From the NCBI RefSeq assembly GCF_016464365.1, contig NZ_JADCUC010000007.1, positions 1 to 64,000 of the forward strand: a stretch of DNA of 64,000 nt, read 5' to 3'. The notes beneath the pieces are model-generated. The model made no database searches. It saw only the letters and a program-made list of their open reading frames with translations, and had not been told where the DNA came from. Position 1 is the first letter of the stretch. Each line of letters starts with the position of its first letter. Below, piece by piece: positions 43,278-52,536 of this stretch. The stretch comes from Sandaracinobacteroides hominis. Its GTDB lineage: Bacteria; Pseudomonadota; Alphaproteobacteria; Sphingomonadales; Sphingomonadaceae. Made by a program: the position numbers and the translations under genes.

Positions 43278-44242
43278 CGTCATCTGATTTCCGCCCTCCG
43301 GCGGAGGCAGCGATCCGCCTGCAGGCGCTGGAAAAGGTCTATGCCGGTGGGAAGCGGGCGCTCGATCGCGTGTCGCTCGAGATCCCGCGCGGCTCCATGT
43401 TCGGCCTGCTGGGGCCGAACGGCGCCGGGAAATCGACGCTGATCAACATCCTTGCCGGGCTGGTGACGAAGACCTCGGGTACGGCCGAGGTGTGGGGCTT
43501 CGACATCGACCAGCACCCGCGCAACGCCAAGGCGTCGCTGGGGGTGGTGCCGCAGGAGCTGCTGTTCGACGCCTTCTTTACCCCGTTCGAGACGCTGGAG
43601 CTGCAGGCGGGCCTCTATGGCGTGCCGCAGGCCAGCCGCCGCACGATGGAATTGCTGAAGAAGGTGCGGCTGGACGACAAGGCGCATGTCTATTCGCGGA
43701 CGCTGTCCGGCGGCATGAAACGGCGTCTGCTGATCGCCAAGGCGCTGGTGCACAACCCGCCGGTCATCATCCTCGACGAGCCGACTGCCGGCGTCGACAT
43801 CGAGCTCCGGCAGATGCTGTGGGCCTATGTGCGCGAGCTGCATGCGGCGGGAACCACGGTGGTGCTGACGACGCACTATCTGGAGGAAGCCGAGGAGCTG
43901 TGCGACCGCATCGCCATCGTCAACCATGGCCGCATCGTTGCCGACACCGACAAGAAGAGCCTGCTGGGGCAGGCGCGGGAAAAGCGCGTGGTGGTGACGC
44001 TGGAAAGCGACATTGTCGCCATTCCCGCCATCGAGGGCGTGACGCGAGTGGAGAAGCTGGACGAGCGCCGGCTGGATATCCTCTACGACAAGGGCAGCAC
44101 GCAGGCGGGCGCCGTGCTTGCGCGGCTGCAGGCGGCCGGGCTTTCGGTGGTCGATGTCAGCACGCGCGAAGCCGACCTTGAGGATGTGTTCCTGGAGCTG
44201 ACCGGAGCGCCGATCGGAGCCGCGGCCGGAGCTGTGGTTTGA
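43274..44242 (+). CDS. ABC transporter ATP-binding protein
   Basis: A 322-residue ATPase of the drug/daunorubicin (CcmA-like) class. It has Walker [10 protein letters not shown], the signature [12 protein letters not shown], Walker [15 protein letters not shown] and the switch His in [14 protein letters not shown]-terminal extension of about 90 residues after the nucleotide domain is usual for this class. The normal partner, an ABC-2 membrane protein, is not next to it: leuC lies upstream and nadB downstream, each overlapping by 4 nt. The permease may be elsewhere. Confidence 0.94.
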   Translation: MTSSDFRPPAEAAIRLQALEKVYAGGKRALDRVSLEIPRGSMFGLLGPNGAGKSTLINILAGLVTKTSGTAEVWGFDIDQHPRNAKASLGVVPQELLFDAFFTPFETLELQAGLYGVPQASRRTMELLKKVRLDDKAHVYSRTLSGGMKRRLLIAKALVHNPPVIILDEPTAGVDIELRQMLWAYVRELHAAGTTVVLTTHYLEEAEELCDRIAIVNHGRIVADTDKKSLLGQAREKRVVVTLESDIVAIPAIEGVTRVEKLDERRLDILYDKGSTQAGAVLARLQAAGLSVVDVSTREADLEDVFLELTGAPIGAAAGAVV

Positions 44243-45849
44243 GCGAACTGATCGAGACCGACGTCATTGTCATCGGTTCGGGTGCCGCGGGGCTTACCGC
44301 AGCGCTCAACCTGGCCGGCGGCGGGCGGCAGGTGCTGGTGCTGTCGAAGGGGGATATCTCCGCCGGCTCCACCAGCTGGGCGCAGGGCGGGATCGCCGCC
44401 GTGTTGGACGAGGGCGACACCTTCGAGAGCCATATCGAGGATACGATGGTGGCGGGCGCAGGGCTGAACGACCGGCGCACGGTGGAATATGTGGTGGAGC
44501 ACGCCGCCCCGGCCATCGAGCGGCTGGCGAAGCTGGGCGTGCCGTTCAATCCGGGTGAAACCGTCTCCGAACGCTGGCACCTGACGCGCGAGGGCGGGCA
44601 TAGTGCCCGGCGGATCGTGCATGTGGACGATGCCACCGGCTGGGCCGTACAAAAGGCGCTGGAGCGCGCGGCGCTGGCAACGCCGGGCATCCGCTTCCTG
44701 GCCGATCAGGTGGCGATCGACATCATCACCGAGCGGCATGCGCAGGATCGGGGCTTCTCCCCGCGGCGGGCGATGGGCCTGTATGCGCTGGACCGGACCA
44801 GCGGGCGGGTGCGGCGGCTGCTGGCGCGGGCGGTGGTACTGGCGACGGGCGGCGCTTCGCGGGTGTATCGCTTTTCCACCAATCCCGATGGTTCGACGGG
44901 CGACGGCATGGCCATGGCGTGGCGCGCCGGCTGCCGGGTTTCCAACATGGAATTCAACCAGTTCCATCCCACCTGCCTGTATCATCCGCAGGTGAAGAAC
45001 TTCCTGATTACCGAGGCGATGCGGGGCGAGGGCGGCATTTTGCGGCTGCCGGATGGCACGGCGTTCATGGCGAACTATGACAGCCGGCTGGAACTCGCGC
45101 CGCGCGACGTGGTCGCCCGCGCGATCGACGCCGAGATGAAGCGGCTGGGCATTCCGCACGTCTTGCTGGACATGACGCACAAGCCCGACGGCTTTGTGGA
45201 GGAGCATTTCCCCACAATCGTGAAGCGGCTGCGCGAGCTGGGCATCGATCCCGTCACCCAGCCGATCCCGGTAGTGCCCGCCGCGCACTATAGCTGCGGC
45301 GGGGTGCTGGTGGATCTGCAGGGCCGCACCGATCTGCCCGGCCTCTATGCCGTGGGCGAGGTCACGCAATCCGGCCTGCACGGGGCCAATCGCCTCGCCT
45401 CCAACAGCCTGCTGGAATGCCTGGTGTTCGGGGCGTCCGCCGCCGACGAGATCCTGGCCCGGTTCGACGACACCGCGCCGCCGATCGACATCCGCCCATG
45501 GGACGAAAGCCGCGTGACATCCTCCGACGAGGAAGTGGTGGTGACGCACAACTGGGACGAACTCCGCCGCTTCATGTGGGACTATGTCGGCATCGTCCGC
45601 ACCGACCGGCGGCTGGAGCGGGCAGCGCACCGCGTGGCGCTGTTGCGGTCGGAAATCCACGATTATTACGGCAATTTCCGCGTCACGCCCGATCTGCTGG
45701 AGCTGCGCAACCTGGTGGAGGTGGCCGACCTGATCGTCCGCTCGGCACAGGCGCGCAAGGAATCGCGCGGGCTGCACTATACCACCGATTATCCGGGCCT
45801 TGCGGAACCGCCGCGCGACACCATCCTCTATCCAAGCCTCGCGGGTTAG
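44239..45849 (+). CDS. nadB: L-aspartate oxidase
   Basis: A 536-residue flavoprotein that oxidises aspartate to iminoaspartate for quinolinate and NAD synthesis. It has the FAD loop VIGSGAAGLTAALNLA, STSWAQGGIAAVLDEGD, the catalytic segment FNQFHPTCLYHP, PRDVVARAI and LHGANRLASNSLLECLVFG. The C-terminal helical domain is complete. The start is TTG at 44239, overlapping the ABC gene stop. No nadA or nadC is present in the window. Confidence 0.95.
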   Translation: MSELIETDVIVIGSGAAGLTAALNLAGGGRQVLVLSKGDISAGSTSWAQGGIAAVLDEGDTFESHIEDTMVAGAGLNDRRTVEYVVEHAAPAIERLAKLGVPFNPGETVSERWHLTREGGHSARRIVHVDDATGWAVQKALERAALATPGIRFLADQVAIDIITERHAQDRGFSPRRAMGLYALDRTSGRVRRLLARAVVLATGGASRVYRFSTNPDGSTGDGMAMAWRAGCRVSNMEFNQFHPTCLYHPQVKNFLITEAMRGEGGILRLPDGTAFMANYDSRLELAPRDVVARAIDAEMKRLGIPHVLLDMTHKPDGFVEEHFPTIVKRLRELGIDPVTQPIPVVPAAHYSCGGVLVDLQGRTDLPGLYAVGEVTQSGLHGANRLASNSLLECLVFGASAADEILARFDDTAPPIDIRPWDESRVTSSDEEVVVTHNWDELRRFMWDYVGIVRTDRRLERAAHRVALLRSEIHDYYGNFRVTPDLLELRNLVEVADLIVRSAQARKESRGLHYTTDYPGLAEPPRDTILYPSLAG

Positions 45850-45891
45850 GACGTGAATCTAGTTCGCCGGAATCGGATTGACCCGTTCACC

Positions 45892-45908
45892 ATGTTATAA
45901 TATCACAT
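45892..45908. promoter_or_regulatory. Zur-like palindromic operator ahead of the MerC-type gene
   Basis: ATGTTATAATATCACAT is a 17-bp palindrome with one mismatched pair, 26 nt before the GTG start at 45935. It overlaps a TATAAT box. The form (TGTTATA-N-TATNACA) resembles the zinc-uptake repressor box of alphaproteobacteria, and MerC-type proteins are found in such regulons. The assignment to Zur is inference. Confidence 0.55.
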
Positions 45909-45934
45909 CGCCAACAGCACAGCGGGCGAGCCAG

Positions 45935-46339
45935 GTGAGCAGCAAGGATTTCAAGCAGGACGTGGAGGGCGAACCCCTTCTGGATGGTGCGGCTGCCGCG
46001 CTTTCCAGCCTGTGCCTGCTGCACTGCCTGCTGTTGCCGCTTGGCCTGGTGCTGGCGCCTGCCGTGAACGGGGTGGCGGATGGGCTGATGCACGGCCCGG
46101 TCTGGGTGCACTGGCTGCTGCTTGCGGCTGCCGCGCCGGTTTCGGTTTATGCCTTGCGCCGCGGATATTTCGCGCATGGCGATGCGATGCCCTGGAAGAT
46201 CGCGCTGGGCGGCTTCCTGCTGATGGCGCTGGGGGCGCTCGCACACGACTATTCGCTGCTGGAACCCGCGCTGACAGTGGGCGGCGGGCTGGTGGTCGCC
46301 TTTGCGCATTGGCGCAACTGGAGCGCGCGCAAGGCCTGA
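45935..46339 (+). CDS. MerC-family membrane protein
   Basis: A 134-residue inner-membrane protein with four hydrophobic segments. The first contains the Cys pair region SSLCLLHCLLLPLGLV, the metal-binding motif of MerC-type proteins. The second to fourth are WVHWLLLAAAAPVSVYAL, WKIALGGFLLMALGALAH and LTVGGGLVVAFAHW. The C-terminus ends with RNWSARKA. GTG at 45935 is chosen over codons farther upstream because those would translate the operator. MerC transports mercury in resistance operons; chromosomal homologues behind Zur boxes more likely handle zinc. Confidence 0.82.
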   Translation: MSSKDFKQDVEGEPLLDGAAAALSSLCLLHCLLLPLGLVLAPAVNGVADGLMHGPVWVHWLLLAAAAPVSVYALRRGYFAHGDAMPWKIALGGFLLMALGALAHDYSLLEPALTVGGGLVVAFAHWRNWSARKA

Positions 46340-46358
46340 TCAGCCGCCGGCAGCGTGC

Positions 46359-46533
46359 GGCGAATGGACCGGCACTGCCGTCCTCAGCTTCAAGCCGACG
46401 GACGGGCTGATGGTCTATGCAAGCTGGGCACGCGGCTACAAGTCGGGCGGGTTCAACCTCGACAGCTCCGCCGTCGACATTGCCTGCAGCCCGACCGTCG
46501 GCTCGCCCCCGCAACAGGCGGCCTGTCCGGTTT
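46359..46533 (+). pseudogene. TonB-dependent receptor remnant (beta-barrel piece)
   Basis: The frame reads EWTGTAVLSFKPTDGLMVYA and SWARGYKSGGFNLDS, which is a strand pair of the outer-membrane beta barrel of TonB-dependent receptors (typically YxPxDxLMxYASYARGYKSGGFN). It has no start, plug domain, TonB box or C-terminal strand, and the frame runs into unrelated sequence. It lies between the MerC-type gene and ppa and marks a receptor gene that has been lost by deletion. Confidence 0.72.
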
Positions 46534-46626
46534 TTCGCCGGTCAGGCCGCAAACGTGGCAGCCTATTCGCAGTTGCGGCAAAGCTTCACTTGACCCGAGG
46601 GCAGCTTGGAGCGAATGGGCTGCCGC

Positions 46627-47172
46627 ATGGACATCACCAAGATCCCCACCGGGGAAAACGCGCCCAAGGACCTCTACGCCATCATCGAAATTCCGATGGG
46701 CGGCGTGCCGGTCAAATATGAACTGGACAAGGCCTCGGGGGCGATGTTCGTCGACCGCTTCCTGCACACGGCGATGTACTATCCCGGCAATTACGGCTTC
46801 GTGCCGCACACCCTGTCGGAAGATGGCGACCCGATCGACGTGATCGTCGTCGGCCCGCACGCCGTCGTGCCTGGCGCGGTGATCCGCGTCCGCCCGGTCG
46901 GCGCGCTGCTGATGGAAGACGAAGCCGGCGGCGACGAGAAGATCATTGCCGTGCCGGTGGACAAGCTCCACCCCTTCTATTCGAACGTGAAGACCTACAC
47001 CGACCTGCCGCCGGTGCTGATCGAGCAGATCGGCCACTTCTTCCAGCACTACAAGGATCTGGAAAAGGGCAAGTGGGCGAAGCTTTCGCGGCTGGTGGAT
47101 GTCGATGGCGCCGAAGCGATGGTGAACGCCGCGATCAACCGCTACAAGACGAAGCTGGCCGCAGCGGCCTGA
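46627..47172 (+). CDS. ppa: Inorganic pyrophosphatase
   Basis: A 181-residue soluble family I pyrophosphatase that drives biosynthesis by hydrolysing PPi. It has YNYGF-like YYPGNYGFVPHT, the metal-binding EDGDPIDVIV, and KWAKLSRLVD. The start is ATG at 46627 (MDITKIPTG), which matches the alphaproteobacterial form. Length is normal. The frame downstream of its stop stays open into the PKHD dioxygenase. Confidence 0.96.
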   Translation: MDITKIPTGENAPKDLYAIIEIPMGGVPVKYELDKASGAMFVDRFLHTAMYYPGNYGFVPHTLSEDGDPIDVIVVGPHAVVPGAVIRVRPVGALLMEDEAGGDEKIIAVPVDKLHPFYSNVKTYTDLPPVLIEQIGHFFQHYKDLEKGKWAKLSRLVDVDGAEAMVNAAINRYKTKLAAAA

Positions 47173-47346
47173 GCTTCCAATGCGCCGGCCCCTCCCCTAT
47201 CGCTGAAGCGACAGGGGAGGCCGGAATGCACGTGGAATAATGCTGGTAGAAACTGCCGACGCGGTGCCGCCGGGCCGCAGGCGGCGGCTGCCAAGCGCAA
47301 CCGCCAGCTTCCCGATTCGCCGCTGGCCAAGCGCGCCGCCAATCGC

Positions 47347-47853
47347 GTGCTCGATCTGCTGGCGGCCAATGCGCGCTTTCGCGGCACAGCGCTGCCGCTG
47401 CGAATCCTGCCGCCGCTCTTCAACCGCTATGAAGTGGGCGACGGCTTTGGCACCCACATCGACAACAACATCCGCACCGTGCCCGGCACTGGCGAACGGC
47501 TGCGCACCGATCTGTCGGCCACGCTCTTCCTGTCGGACCCGGACAGCTACGACGGCGGCGAGCTGGTGATCGAGGACAGCTATGGCCGGCAATCGGTGAA
47601 GCTGCCCGCCGGGCACATGATCCTCTATCCGGCGAAAAGCCTGCACCATGTCGCCCCGGTTACGCGGGGCAGCCGCATCGCCGGCTTCTTCTGGATTCAG
47701 AGCATGATCCGCGACGACGGCGAACGCGGCATCCTGTTCGATCTCGACCAGTCCATCCAGTCGCTGGCGGCAGCGCAGGGCATCCAGCATCCGGAAGTGC
47801 TGCGGCTGACGGGCGTCTATCACAACCTGATCCGACGCTTCGCGGACTGCTGA
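47347..47853 (+). CDS. PKHD-type Fe(II)/2-oxoglutarate dioxygenase, 5' end damaged
   Basis: The 168 residues listed (GTG at 47347) contain [21 protein letters not shown] with the His-x-Asp iron pair, and [19 protein letters not shown] with the distal His and the 2-oxoglutarate Arg. Similarity to PiuC/YbiX proteins extends upstream in the same frame to about 47269 ([18 protein letters not shown]), but no ATG, GTG or TTG exists in that stretch. An ATG at 47240 (MLVETADAV) is in another frame. About 40 N-terminal residues are missing compared with the usual 225. PiuC is often next to TonB iron receptors, and a receptor remnant lies at 46359. Confidence 0.75.
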   Translation: MLDLLAANARFRGTALPLRILPPLFNRYEVGDGFGTHIDNNIRTVPGTGERLRTDLSATLFLSDPDSYDGGELVIEDSYGRQSVKLPAGHMILYPAKSLHHVAPVTRGSRIAGFFWIQSMIRDDGERGILFDLDQSIQSLAAAQGIQHPEVLRLTGVYHNLIRRFADC

Positions 47854-47917
47854 GGCCCCTGCCGACTCTTCACCTGTCATCCGAATCAGCACTGGCGCAA
47901 CCCGCCCGGCTTCGCCT

Positions 47918-48529
47918 ATGCCGCTCGCCATGCAAGCGATCGACACCATCTCCGGACGGGCCGTTCCGTTCGGCGCCGCCAACGTCGACACCGACGTCAT
48001 CATCCCCGCGCGCTTTCTGAAGTCGGTAACCCGCGACGGATTGGGCAAGGGCGCCTTCGCCGCCATCCGCGAGAATCCGGACAATCTGTTCGATGCGCCG
48101 GAGAACAGGGGCGCGCCGATCCTGATCGCCGGCGACAATTTCGGCTGCGGCTCCAGCCGCGAGCATGCGCCGTGGGCGTTGATGGACCTCGGCTTCCGAT
48201 CGGTGATCGCGCCGAGCTTTGCCGACATCTTCTCGGGCAACAGCTTCAAGAACGGGCTGCTGCTGGTGCAATTGCCGCAGGCACAGGTAGACCGGCTGAT
48301 GGAAGTGGCCGAACAGGGCCAGCCCATCACCATCGATCTGGAGAATCAGGTGGTGACGACGCCGTTTCAGGACCGCTTCGAATTTCCGATCGATGCTTTT
48401 CGCAAGCATTGCCTGCTGAACGGGCTGGATGAAATCTCGCTGACGCTGGAAATGGGGAAGGCGATCACTTCGCACGAGGCGCGCCTCGCCAAGGAACAGC
48501 CCTGGATCGCCGGAGCGGCACACAGATGA
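47918..48529 (+). CDS. leuD: 3-isopropylmalate dehydratase small subunit
   Basis: A 203-residue swivel-domain partner of LeuC. It has [49 protein letters not shown] and the C-terminal [19 protein letters not shown]. An internal ATG at 47930 ([12 protein letters not shown]) is an equally good start. The stop overlaps leuB (4 nt). It is separated from leuC by five intact or damaged genes. Confidence 0.95.
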   Translation: MPLAMQAIDTISGRAVPFGAANVDTDVIIPARFLKSVTRDGLGKGAFAAIRENPDNLFDAPENRGAPILIAGDNFGCGSSREHAPWALMDLGFRSVIAPSFADIFSGNSFKNGLLLVQLPQAQVDRLMEVAEQGQPITIDLENQVVTTPFQDRFEFPIDAFRKHCLLNGLDEISLTLEMGKAITSHEARLAKEQPWIAGAAHR

Positions 48530-49587
48530 CGAAACTCCTCCTCCTCCCCGGCGACGGCATCGGCCCCGAAGTCTCCGCCGTCAGCCGCCGTATCCTGGAT
48601 GTGCTGGCGATTCCCGGCCTGGAAGTCACCGAAGCGCTTTTTGGCGGCGCTTCGATCGACAGACATGGCGTGCCGCTGGCGGACGACGTGCTGGCGCAGG
48701 CGCTCGCCTCCGACGCCGTGTTGATGGGCGCCGTCGGCGGCCCGCAATGGGCGGCTGTCGCCTATGACAAGCGCCCCGAAGCCGGGCTGCTGAAGCTGCG
48801 CGCGGCGATGAACGTTTATGCCAATCTGCGCCCGGCACGCTGCTTTGCGGCGCTGGCGGATGCCTCCAGTTTAAAGCGCGAACTGGTGGAGGGGCTGGAT
48901 ATCCTGTTCGTCCGCGAGCTCGTCGGCGGCGTCTATTTTGGCGAGCCGCGCGGCATCGAAAGGCTGCCCAACGGCGAACGGCGCGGCTTCAACACGCAGA
49001 GCTATACCACGCACGAAATCCGTCGGGTCGCCACCACAGCCTTCGAACTGGCGAGAGGGCGGGGCCGCAAGGTCTGCTCGGTGGAGAAAGCCAATGTGAT
49101 GGAATCCGGCGTGCTGTGGCGCGAGGAAGTGCAGAAGCTCCGCGACGAGAGCTATCCGGACATTGAGCTGAGCCACATGTATGCCGACAATTGCGCAATG
49201 CAGCTGGTGAAGGCGCCGCTGCAGTTCGACATCATCCTGACCGACAATCTGTTTGGCGATCTGCTTTCCGATCTGGCCGCCATGTCCACCGGGTCGCTCG
49301 GCATGCTGCCGTCGGCCGCCATCGGCGTGGCGGGGACGCCCGGCCTCTACGAGCCGATCCACGGCTCTGCGCCGGACATTGCCGGCAAAGGCTTTGCCAA
49401 CCCATGCGCCTCCATCCTGTCGCTGGCGATGGCGCTGCGCCATTCGCTGGGCGCGCCGCAGGCTGCCGACCGGGTGGAAGCCGCTGTCGAGGCGGCGCTC
49501 GACGCCGGAGCCCGCACGCGCGATCTGGGCGGCATGCTGGGCACCGCCGAAATGGGCGAGGCCATCCTCGCAAAGCTCGCCGGTTGA
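48526..49587 (+). CDS. leuB: 3-isopropylmalate dehydrogenase
   Basis: A 353-residue NAD-dependent oxidative decarboxylase of leucine synthesis. It has [34 protein letters not shown] with the catalytic Lys, [24 protein letters not shown] (metal Asp) and [15 protein letters not shown]. Length is normal. The start overlaps leuD and the stop overlaps the DUF502 gene start. Confidence 0.97.
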   Translation: MTKLLLLPGDGIGPEVSAVSRRILDVLAIPGLEVTEALFGGASIDRHGVPLADDVLAQALASDAVLMGAVGGPQWAAVAYDKRPEAGLLKLRAAMNVYANLRPARCFAALADASSLKRELVEGLDILFVRELVGGVYFGEPRGIERLPNGERRGFNTQSYTTHEIRRVATTAFELARGRGRKVCSVEKANVMESGVLWREEVQKLRDESYPDIELSHMYADNCAMQLVKAPLQFDIILTDNLFGDLLSDLAAMSTGSLGMLPSAAIGVAGTPGLYEPIHGSAPDIAGKGFANPCASILSLAMALRHSLGAPQAADRVEAAVEAALDAGARTRDLGGMLGTAEMGEAILAKLAG

Positions 49588-50267
49588 GCGACGCGCCTCC
49601 CGCCAGGCGTAACCGCTACAGCCCGCGGGCGCTGCTGACGGCCTTTGTCACCGGCCTCGCCTTCCTCGCCCCGATCCTGCTGACGGCGATCGTGCTTAGC
49701 TGGGTGTTCGTGCAGCTGGTTGCCTTTGTGGGGCCGGATTCGGTGGTCGGCCAGATCCTGACGGCCGGCGGACGGCTGGTGGTGGATGATGGCGGCAATC
49801 CGTTGATCTCGTTCGCGCTGGGCGTTGCGCTGCTCTTCACCTTCATCACTGCGCTCGGCTTCCTCGTCCGCGACAAGTTCCGTGAAGTGCTGGAGGATTG
49901 GGTGGACGGCTGGATCGGCCGCATTCCGTTGCTGGGCAACGTCTATCGACCGGTGGCGCAACTGGTGCGCAGCGTATCCGGCCACAAGCAGGCGGAAATG
50001 TCGGCGATGGCGGTTTGCCGGGTGGAATTCGGCGGTGGCATCGAAACGATCGCCTTTCTTGCCTCGCCCGAAACGCTGGATGTGGGCGGCGGGCCGGCGC
50101 GGCTGGTGATGATTCCGACGGCGCCGGTGCCGGTGGGCGGCGCCCTGCTGCTGGTGGCGGCAGAAAAGGTGCATGTCCTCCACGACATGAAGTTCGACGA
50201 TGTCGCCAAACTGTATCTGACGATGGGGATGACCCCGCCCCCCGGACTTCGCCGCCTGCCGCACTGA
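49584..50267 (+). CDS. DUF502 family membrane protein
   Basis: A 227-residue membrane protein of the DUF502 (COG2928) family, of unknown function. Two N-terminal transmembrane helices ([20 protein letters not shown] and [18 protein letters not shown]) precede the conserved [19 protein letters not shown] and a cytosolic beta-rich domain ([30 protein letters not shown]). TTG at 49584 overlaps the leuB stop as TTGA and gives the expected length; the frame is open further upstream inside leuB. Confidence 0.88.
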   Translation: MSDAPPARRNRYSPRALLTAFVTGLAFLAPILLTAIVLSWVFVQLVAFVGPDSVVGQILTAGGRLVVDDGGNPLISFALGVALLFTFITALGFLVRDKFREVLEDWVDGWIGRIPLLGNVYRPVAQLVRSVSGHKQAEMSAMAVCRVEFGGGIETIAFLASPETLDVGGGPARLVMIPTAPVPVGGALLLVAAEKVHVLHDMKFDDVAKLYLTMGMTPPPGLRRLPH

Positions 50268-50287
50268 ACTCCAAACGCCGCCCACCC

Positions 50288-50340
50288 GGGCGAAGCCCGC
50301 AAGGCCGACCGGCCGCCCGCGCTTATGCGCGGAACCGGCG
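50288..50340. repeat. GC-rich dispersed repeat before tRNA-Val (family B)
   Basis: It contains GGGCGAAGCCCGCAAG, GCCGACCGGCCGCCCG and GCGCTTATGCGCGGAACC, the same block order as the second copy at 24050-24096. The rest of the gap to the tRNA has further short CGCGAAGCGC palindromes. Confidence 0.75.
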
Positions 50341-50429
50341 CGAAGCGCCAAACCAAGACCGCGCGAAGCGCCGCAACCAAGAATGCTTGCGCTCCAGCGC
50401 AAGCATCGCTATGGCCGCCCATCCCGAGT

Positions 50430-50504
50430 GGGCGCGTAGCTCAGTGGTAGAGCACTGTGTTGACATCGCAGTGGTCGCAAGTTCAATCCTTGCCGCGCCC
50501 ACCA
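50430..50504 (+). tRNA. tRNA-Val (GAC)
   Basis: The 75-nt sequence starts GGGCGCGTAGCTCAGTGG and ends CCGCGCCCACCA. Acceptor stem GGGCGCG pairs with CGCGCCC (7 bp). The anticodon loop TTGACAT gives GAC, read as valine. The T arm contains GTTCAATCC, and CCA is encoded at 50502-50504. Confidence 0.97.
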
Positions 50505-50618
50505 TTTTCCCTTCGCCGCTGATTTTTCCGCTTCACTGCGGGTGGAAAGATATTATTGTTCCGATAGATGCCCGGCGGCCGAGGGGTGGCCATGGCTGGA
50601 CTTCGGGGAGATTCGGGG

Positions 50619-51470
50619 ATGGATGTCCAGACGCTTTTGCCACTCGCGGTCCAGGCCAGCCTTGTCCTCGTTGTGGTGGTGGTCGGCCTGCAGGCGCGGT
50701 TCGAGGATCTCTTCTATGTGCTGAAGCGGCCGACGCTGCTGGTGCGTGGCCTGCTTTCGGTGAATGTGATCTTCCCCATCGTCGCCATCCTGGTGCTGCT
50801 GATGCTGCCCATCCACCCAATCGTGAAGCTGGGGCTGGCGCTGATGTCGATCTCGCCGATGGCGCCGTTCCTGCCCGGCAAGCTGCTGAAGGCGGGGGTG
50901 GATCATGCCTATGTCGTCGGCCTTTATGCCGCCCTCATGCTGTTTGCCGTGTTCGTGGTGCCGCTTACCGCCAGCATTCTTTCCGCCCTCTTCCCCGGCG
51001 ATATTTCGCTGCCGGTGATGCCGATCGCCACGCTGGTTTTCCAGTCGGTGCTGCTGCCGCTGGTTGCCGGCCTTGCCATCGCCAGCCTGTGGCCGGCGTT
51101 TGCGGCGCGCGCTGCCCCCATCGTCAATGGCATTGCCTATGCGATCCTGGGCGTGGTCGTGCTGTTGGTGCTGTGGAAGCAGGGGATGCACATCCTGGGC
51201 CTGCTGGGCGACGGCACGCTGGCGGCAATCGCGGCCATGATCGCCATCGGGCTGGCCGCCGGTCACTTTCTGGGCGGGCCCAAGCCGACCTATCGCATCG
51301 CGCTGGCGCAGGCGACGGTCACCCGCCATCCCGGCATCGCTATGCTGATCGCCAAGATGCATTTCGACGAGCCGCGCATCATGCTCGCGGTGCTTCTCTA
51401 CCTGCTGTCCAGCGTGATCTTCACCGGCCTCTACATGAAATGGATTCACAGCCGGCGTCCCGCGGCCTGA
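50619..51470 (+). CDS. BASS-family sodium symporter-like membrane protein
   Basis: A 283-residue protein with about nine transmembrane helices that resembles the bile acid:sodium symporter family: LVVVVVGLQARFEDLFYVLKRP, MSISPMAPFLPGKLLKAG (the Pro/Gly-rich crossover region), VVLLVLWKQGM and ALAQATVTRHPGIAMLIAK. Substrates of this family include organic acids and vitamin precursors; none can be named here. Starts are possible at 50568, 50592 and 50619; the last has GGGGAG upstream and begins just before the first helix. It lies 28 nt upstream of an outer-membrane transporter gene. Confidence 0.82.
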   Translation: MDVQTLLPLAVQASLVLVVVVVGLQARFEDLFYVLKRPTLLVRGLLSVNVIFPIVAILVLLMLPIHPIVKLGLALMSISPMAPFLPGKLLKAGVDHAYVVGLYAALMLFAVFVVPLTASILSALFPGDISLPVMPIATLVFQSVLLPLVAGLAIASLWPAFAARAAPIVNGIAYAILGVVVLLVLWKQGMHILGLLGDGTLAAIAAMIAIGLAAGHFLGGPKPTYRIALAQATVTRHPGIAMLIAKMHFDEPRIMLAVLLYLLSSVIFTGLYMKWIHSRRPAA

Positions 51471-51498
51471 CCGCTCCTTCACATCCGGGAGACAAAGC

Positions 51499-52494
51499 TT
51501 GCGCCAGATTTCTACCCCGTTCCGCTTGGCCCTGGCCCTTGTCCTCGCTTCCGGCGCCTCCCCCGGCCTCGCCACCGAAGGCGGCTCCAGCTTCTACCTG
51601 CTCGGCTCCGGCGGTCCCGGCGCCGCCGTGCTTCCGCCGCTGCAGGGCACTTTCTTCGACAGCACATTCTATCTCTATGGCGGCGACGCCAAGGCCGAAC
51701 GCGAGTTCACCGTCGGCGGCAATGTCGTCGCCGGGCTGGAAGCGCTGATCCCGGCCGAGTTCCTGACCATGTTGTTCGTGCCGACCACCAACTTCCTCGG
51801 CGGAACGCTGGCCGTGGGGGCAACCCTGCCGATCGGCTTCCCGACTGTCCGTGCCGATGCCATTCTCACCGGCCCGCTGGGCAACCAGCGCAGCCTTGCG
51901 CGAAGCGATTCCGCGCTGGTGCTGGGCGATCCGGTGCTGAACGCCAATGTGGGCTGGAAGGCGGGCGCCAATTCGCACATCGCGGCGATGACGCAGGTCA
52001 GCGTGCCCATCGGCCAGTATCGCAAGGATCAGCTCGCCAATCTCGCCTTCCACCGCTGGATCGTCGACACCTCGCTTGCCTACAGCTGGAACGATCCGAA
52101 GGCCGGGTGGGATATCTCGGCCAAGGCCGGCGTTACCTTCAACGGCACCAATAGCTACACCGACTATAACAGCGGCAACGAGTTCCACATCGAAGGCGCC
52201 ATCGAGAAGAGCTTTTCCAAGGCGATATCCGCCGGCATCCAGGCCTACCATTTCGAGCAGATCTCGGGCGACAGCGGCGACGGCGCCGTGCTGGGCGACT
52301 TCAAGGGGCGGGTATCCGCCGTGGGCGTCACCGCTGCCAACAATTTCGTCATCGGCCATATGCCGGCCACCGTCCGCGCCCGGCTCTTCCGCGAGTTCGG
52401 CGCGAAGAACCGGATGGAGGGCACCTCCTTCTTCCTGTCGCTGTCTGTGCCGCTCCGCATCCGGATGCCGTCAGCTCCGCCGCCTGCTCCATAG
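51499..52494 (+). CDS. Outer-membrane transporter, SphA/meta-pathway (Phenol_MetA_deg) family
   Basis: A 331-residue protein with signal peptide (residues 1-25, RLALALVLASGASPGLA) and a beta-barrel pattern of alternating residues. It has the family features GGSSFYLLGSGGPGAAVLPP, AVGATLPIGFPTVRAD, NVGWKAGANSHIAAMTQVSVPIG and a final strand FFLSLSVPLRIR. Members occur with aromatic-degradation genes in sphingomonads and probably admit hydrophobic substrates. The start is TTG at 51499 with GGGAG 7 nt upstream. It is probably co-transcribed with the symporter gene. Confidence 0.84.
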   Translation: MRQISTPFRLALALVLASGASPGLATEGGSSFYLLGSGGPGAAVLPPLQGTFFDSTFYLYGGDAKAEREFTVGGNVVAGLEALIPAEFLTMLFVPTTNFLGGTLAVGATLPIGFPTVRADAILTGPLGNQRSLARSDSALVLGDPVLNANVGWKAGANSHIAAMTQVSVPIGQYRKDQLANLAFHRWIVDTSLAYSWNDPKAGWDISAKAGVTFNGTNSYTDYNSGNEFHIEGAIEKSFSKAISAGIQAYHFEQISGDSGDGAVLGDFKGRVSAVGVTAANNFVIGHMPATVRARLFREFGAKNRMEGTSFFLSLSVPLRIRMPSAPPPAP

Positions 52495-52536
52495 CGCATC
52501 CACCGCTTTCATTCCGGCGACGATCGTTCCACGCTG

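Noticed and set aside
45878-45901. TTGACC and TATAAT considered as a standard sigma-70 promoter of the MerC-type gene
   Set aside because: The boxes are only 12 nt apart, too close for a normal promoter; only the -10 element is plausible.
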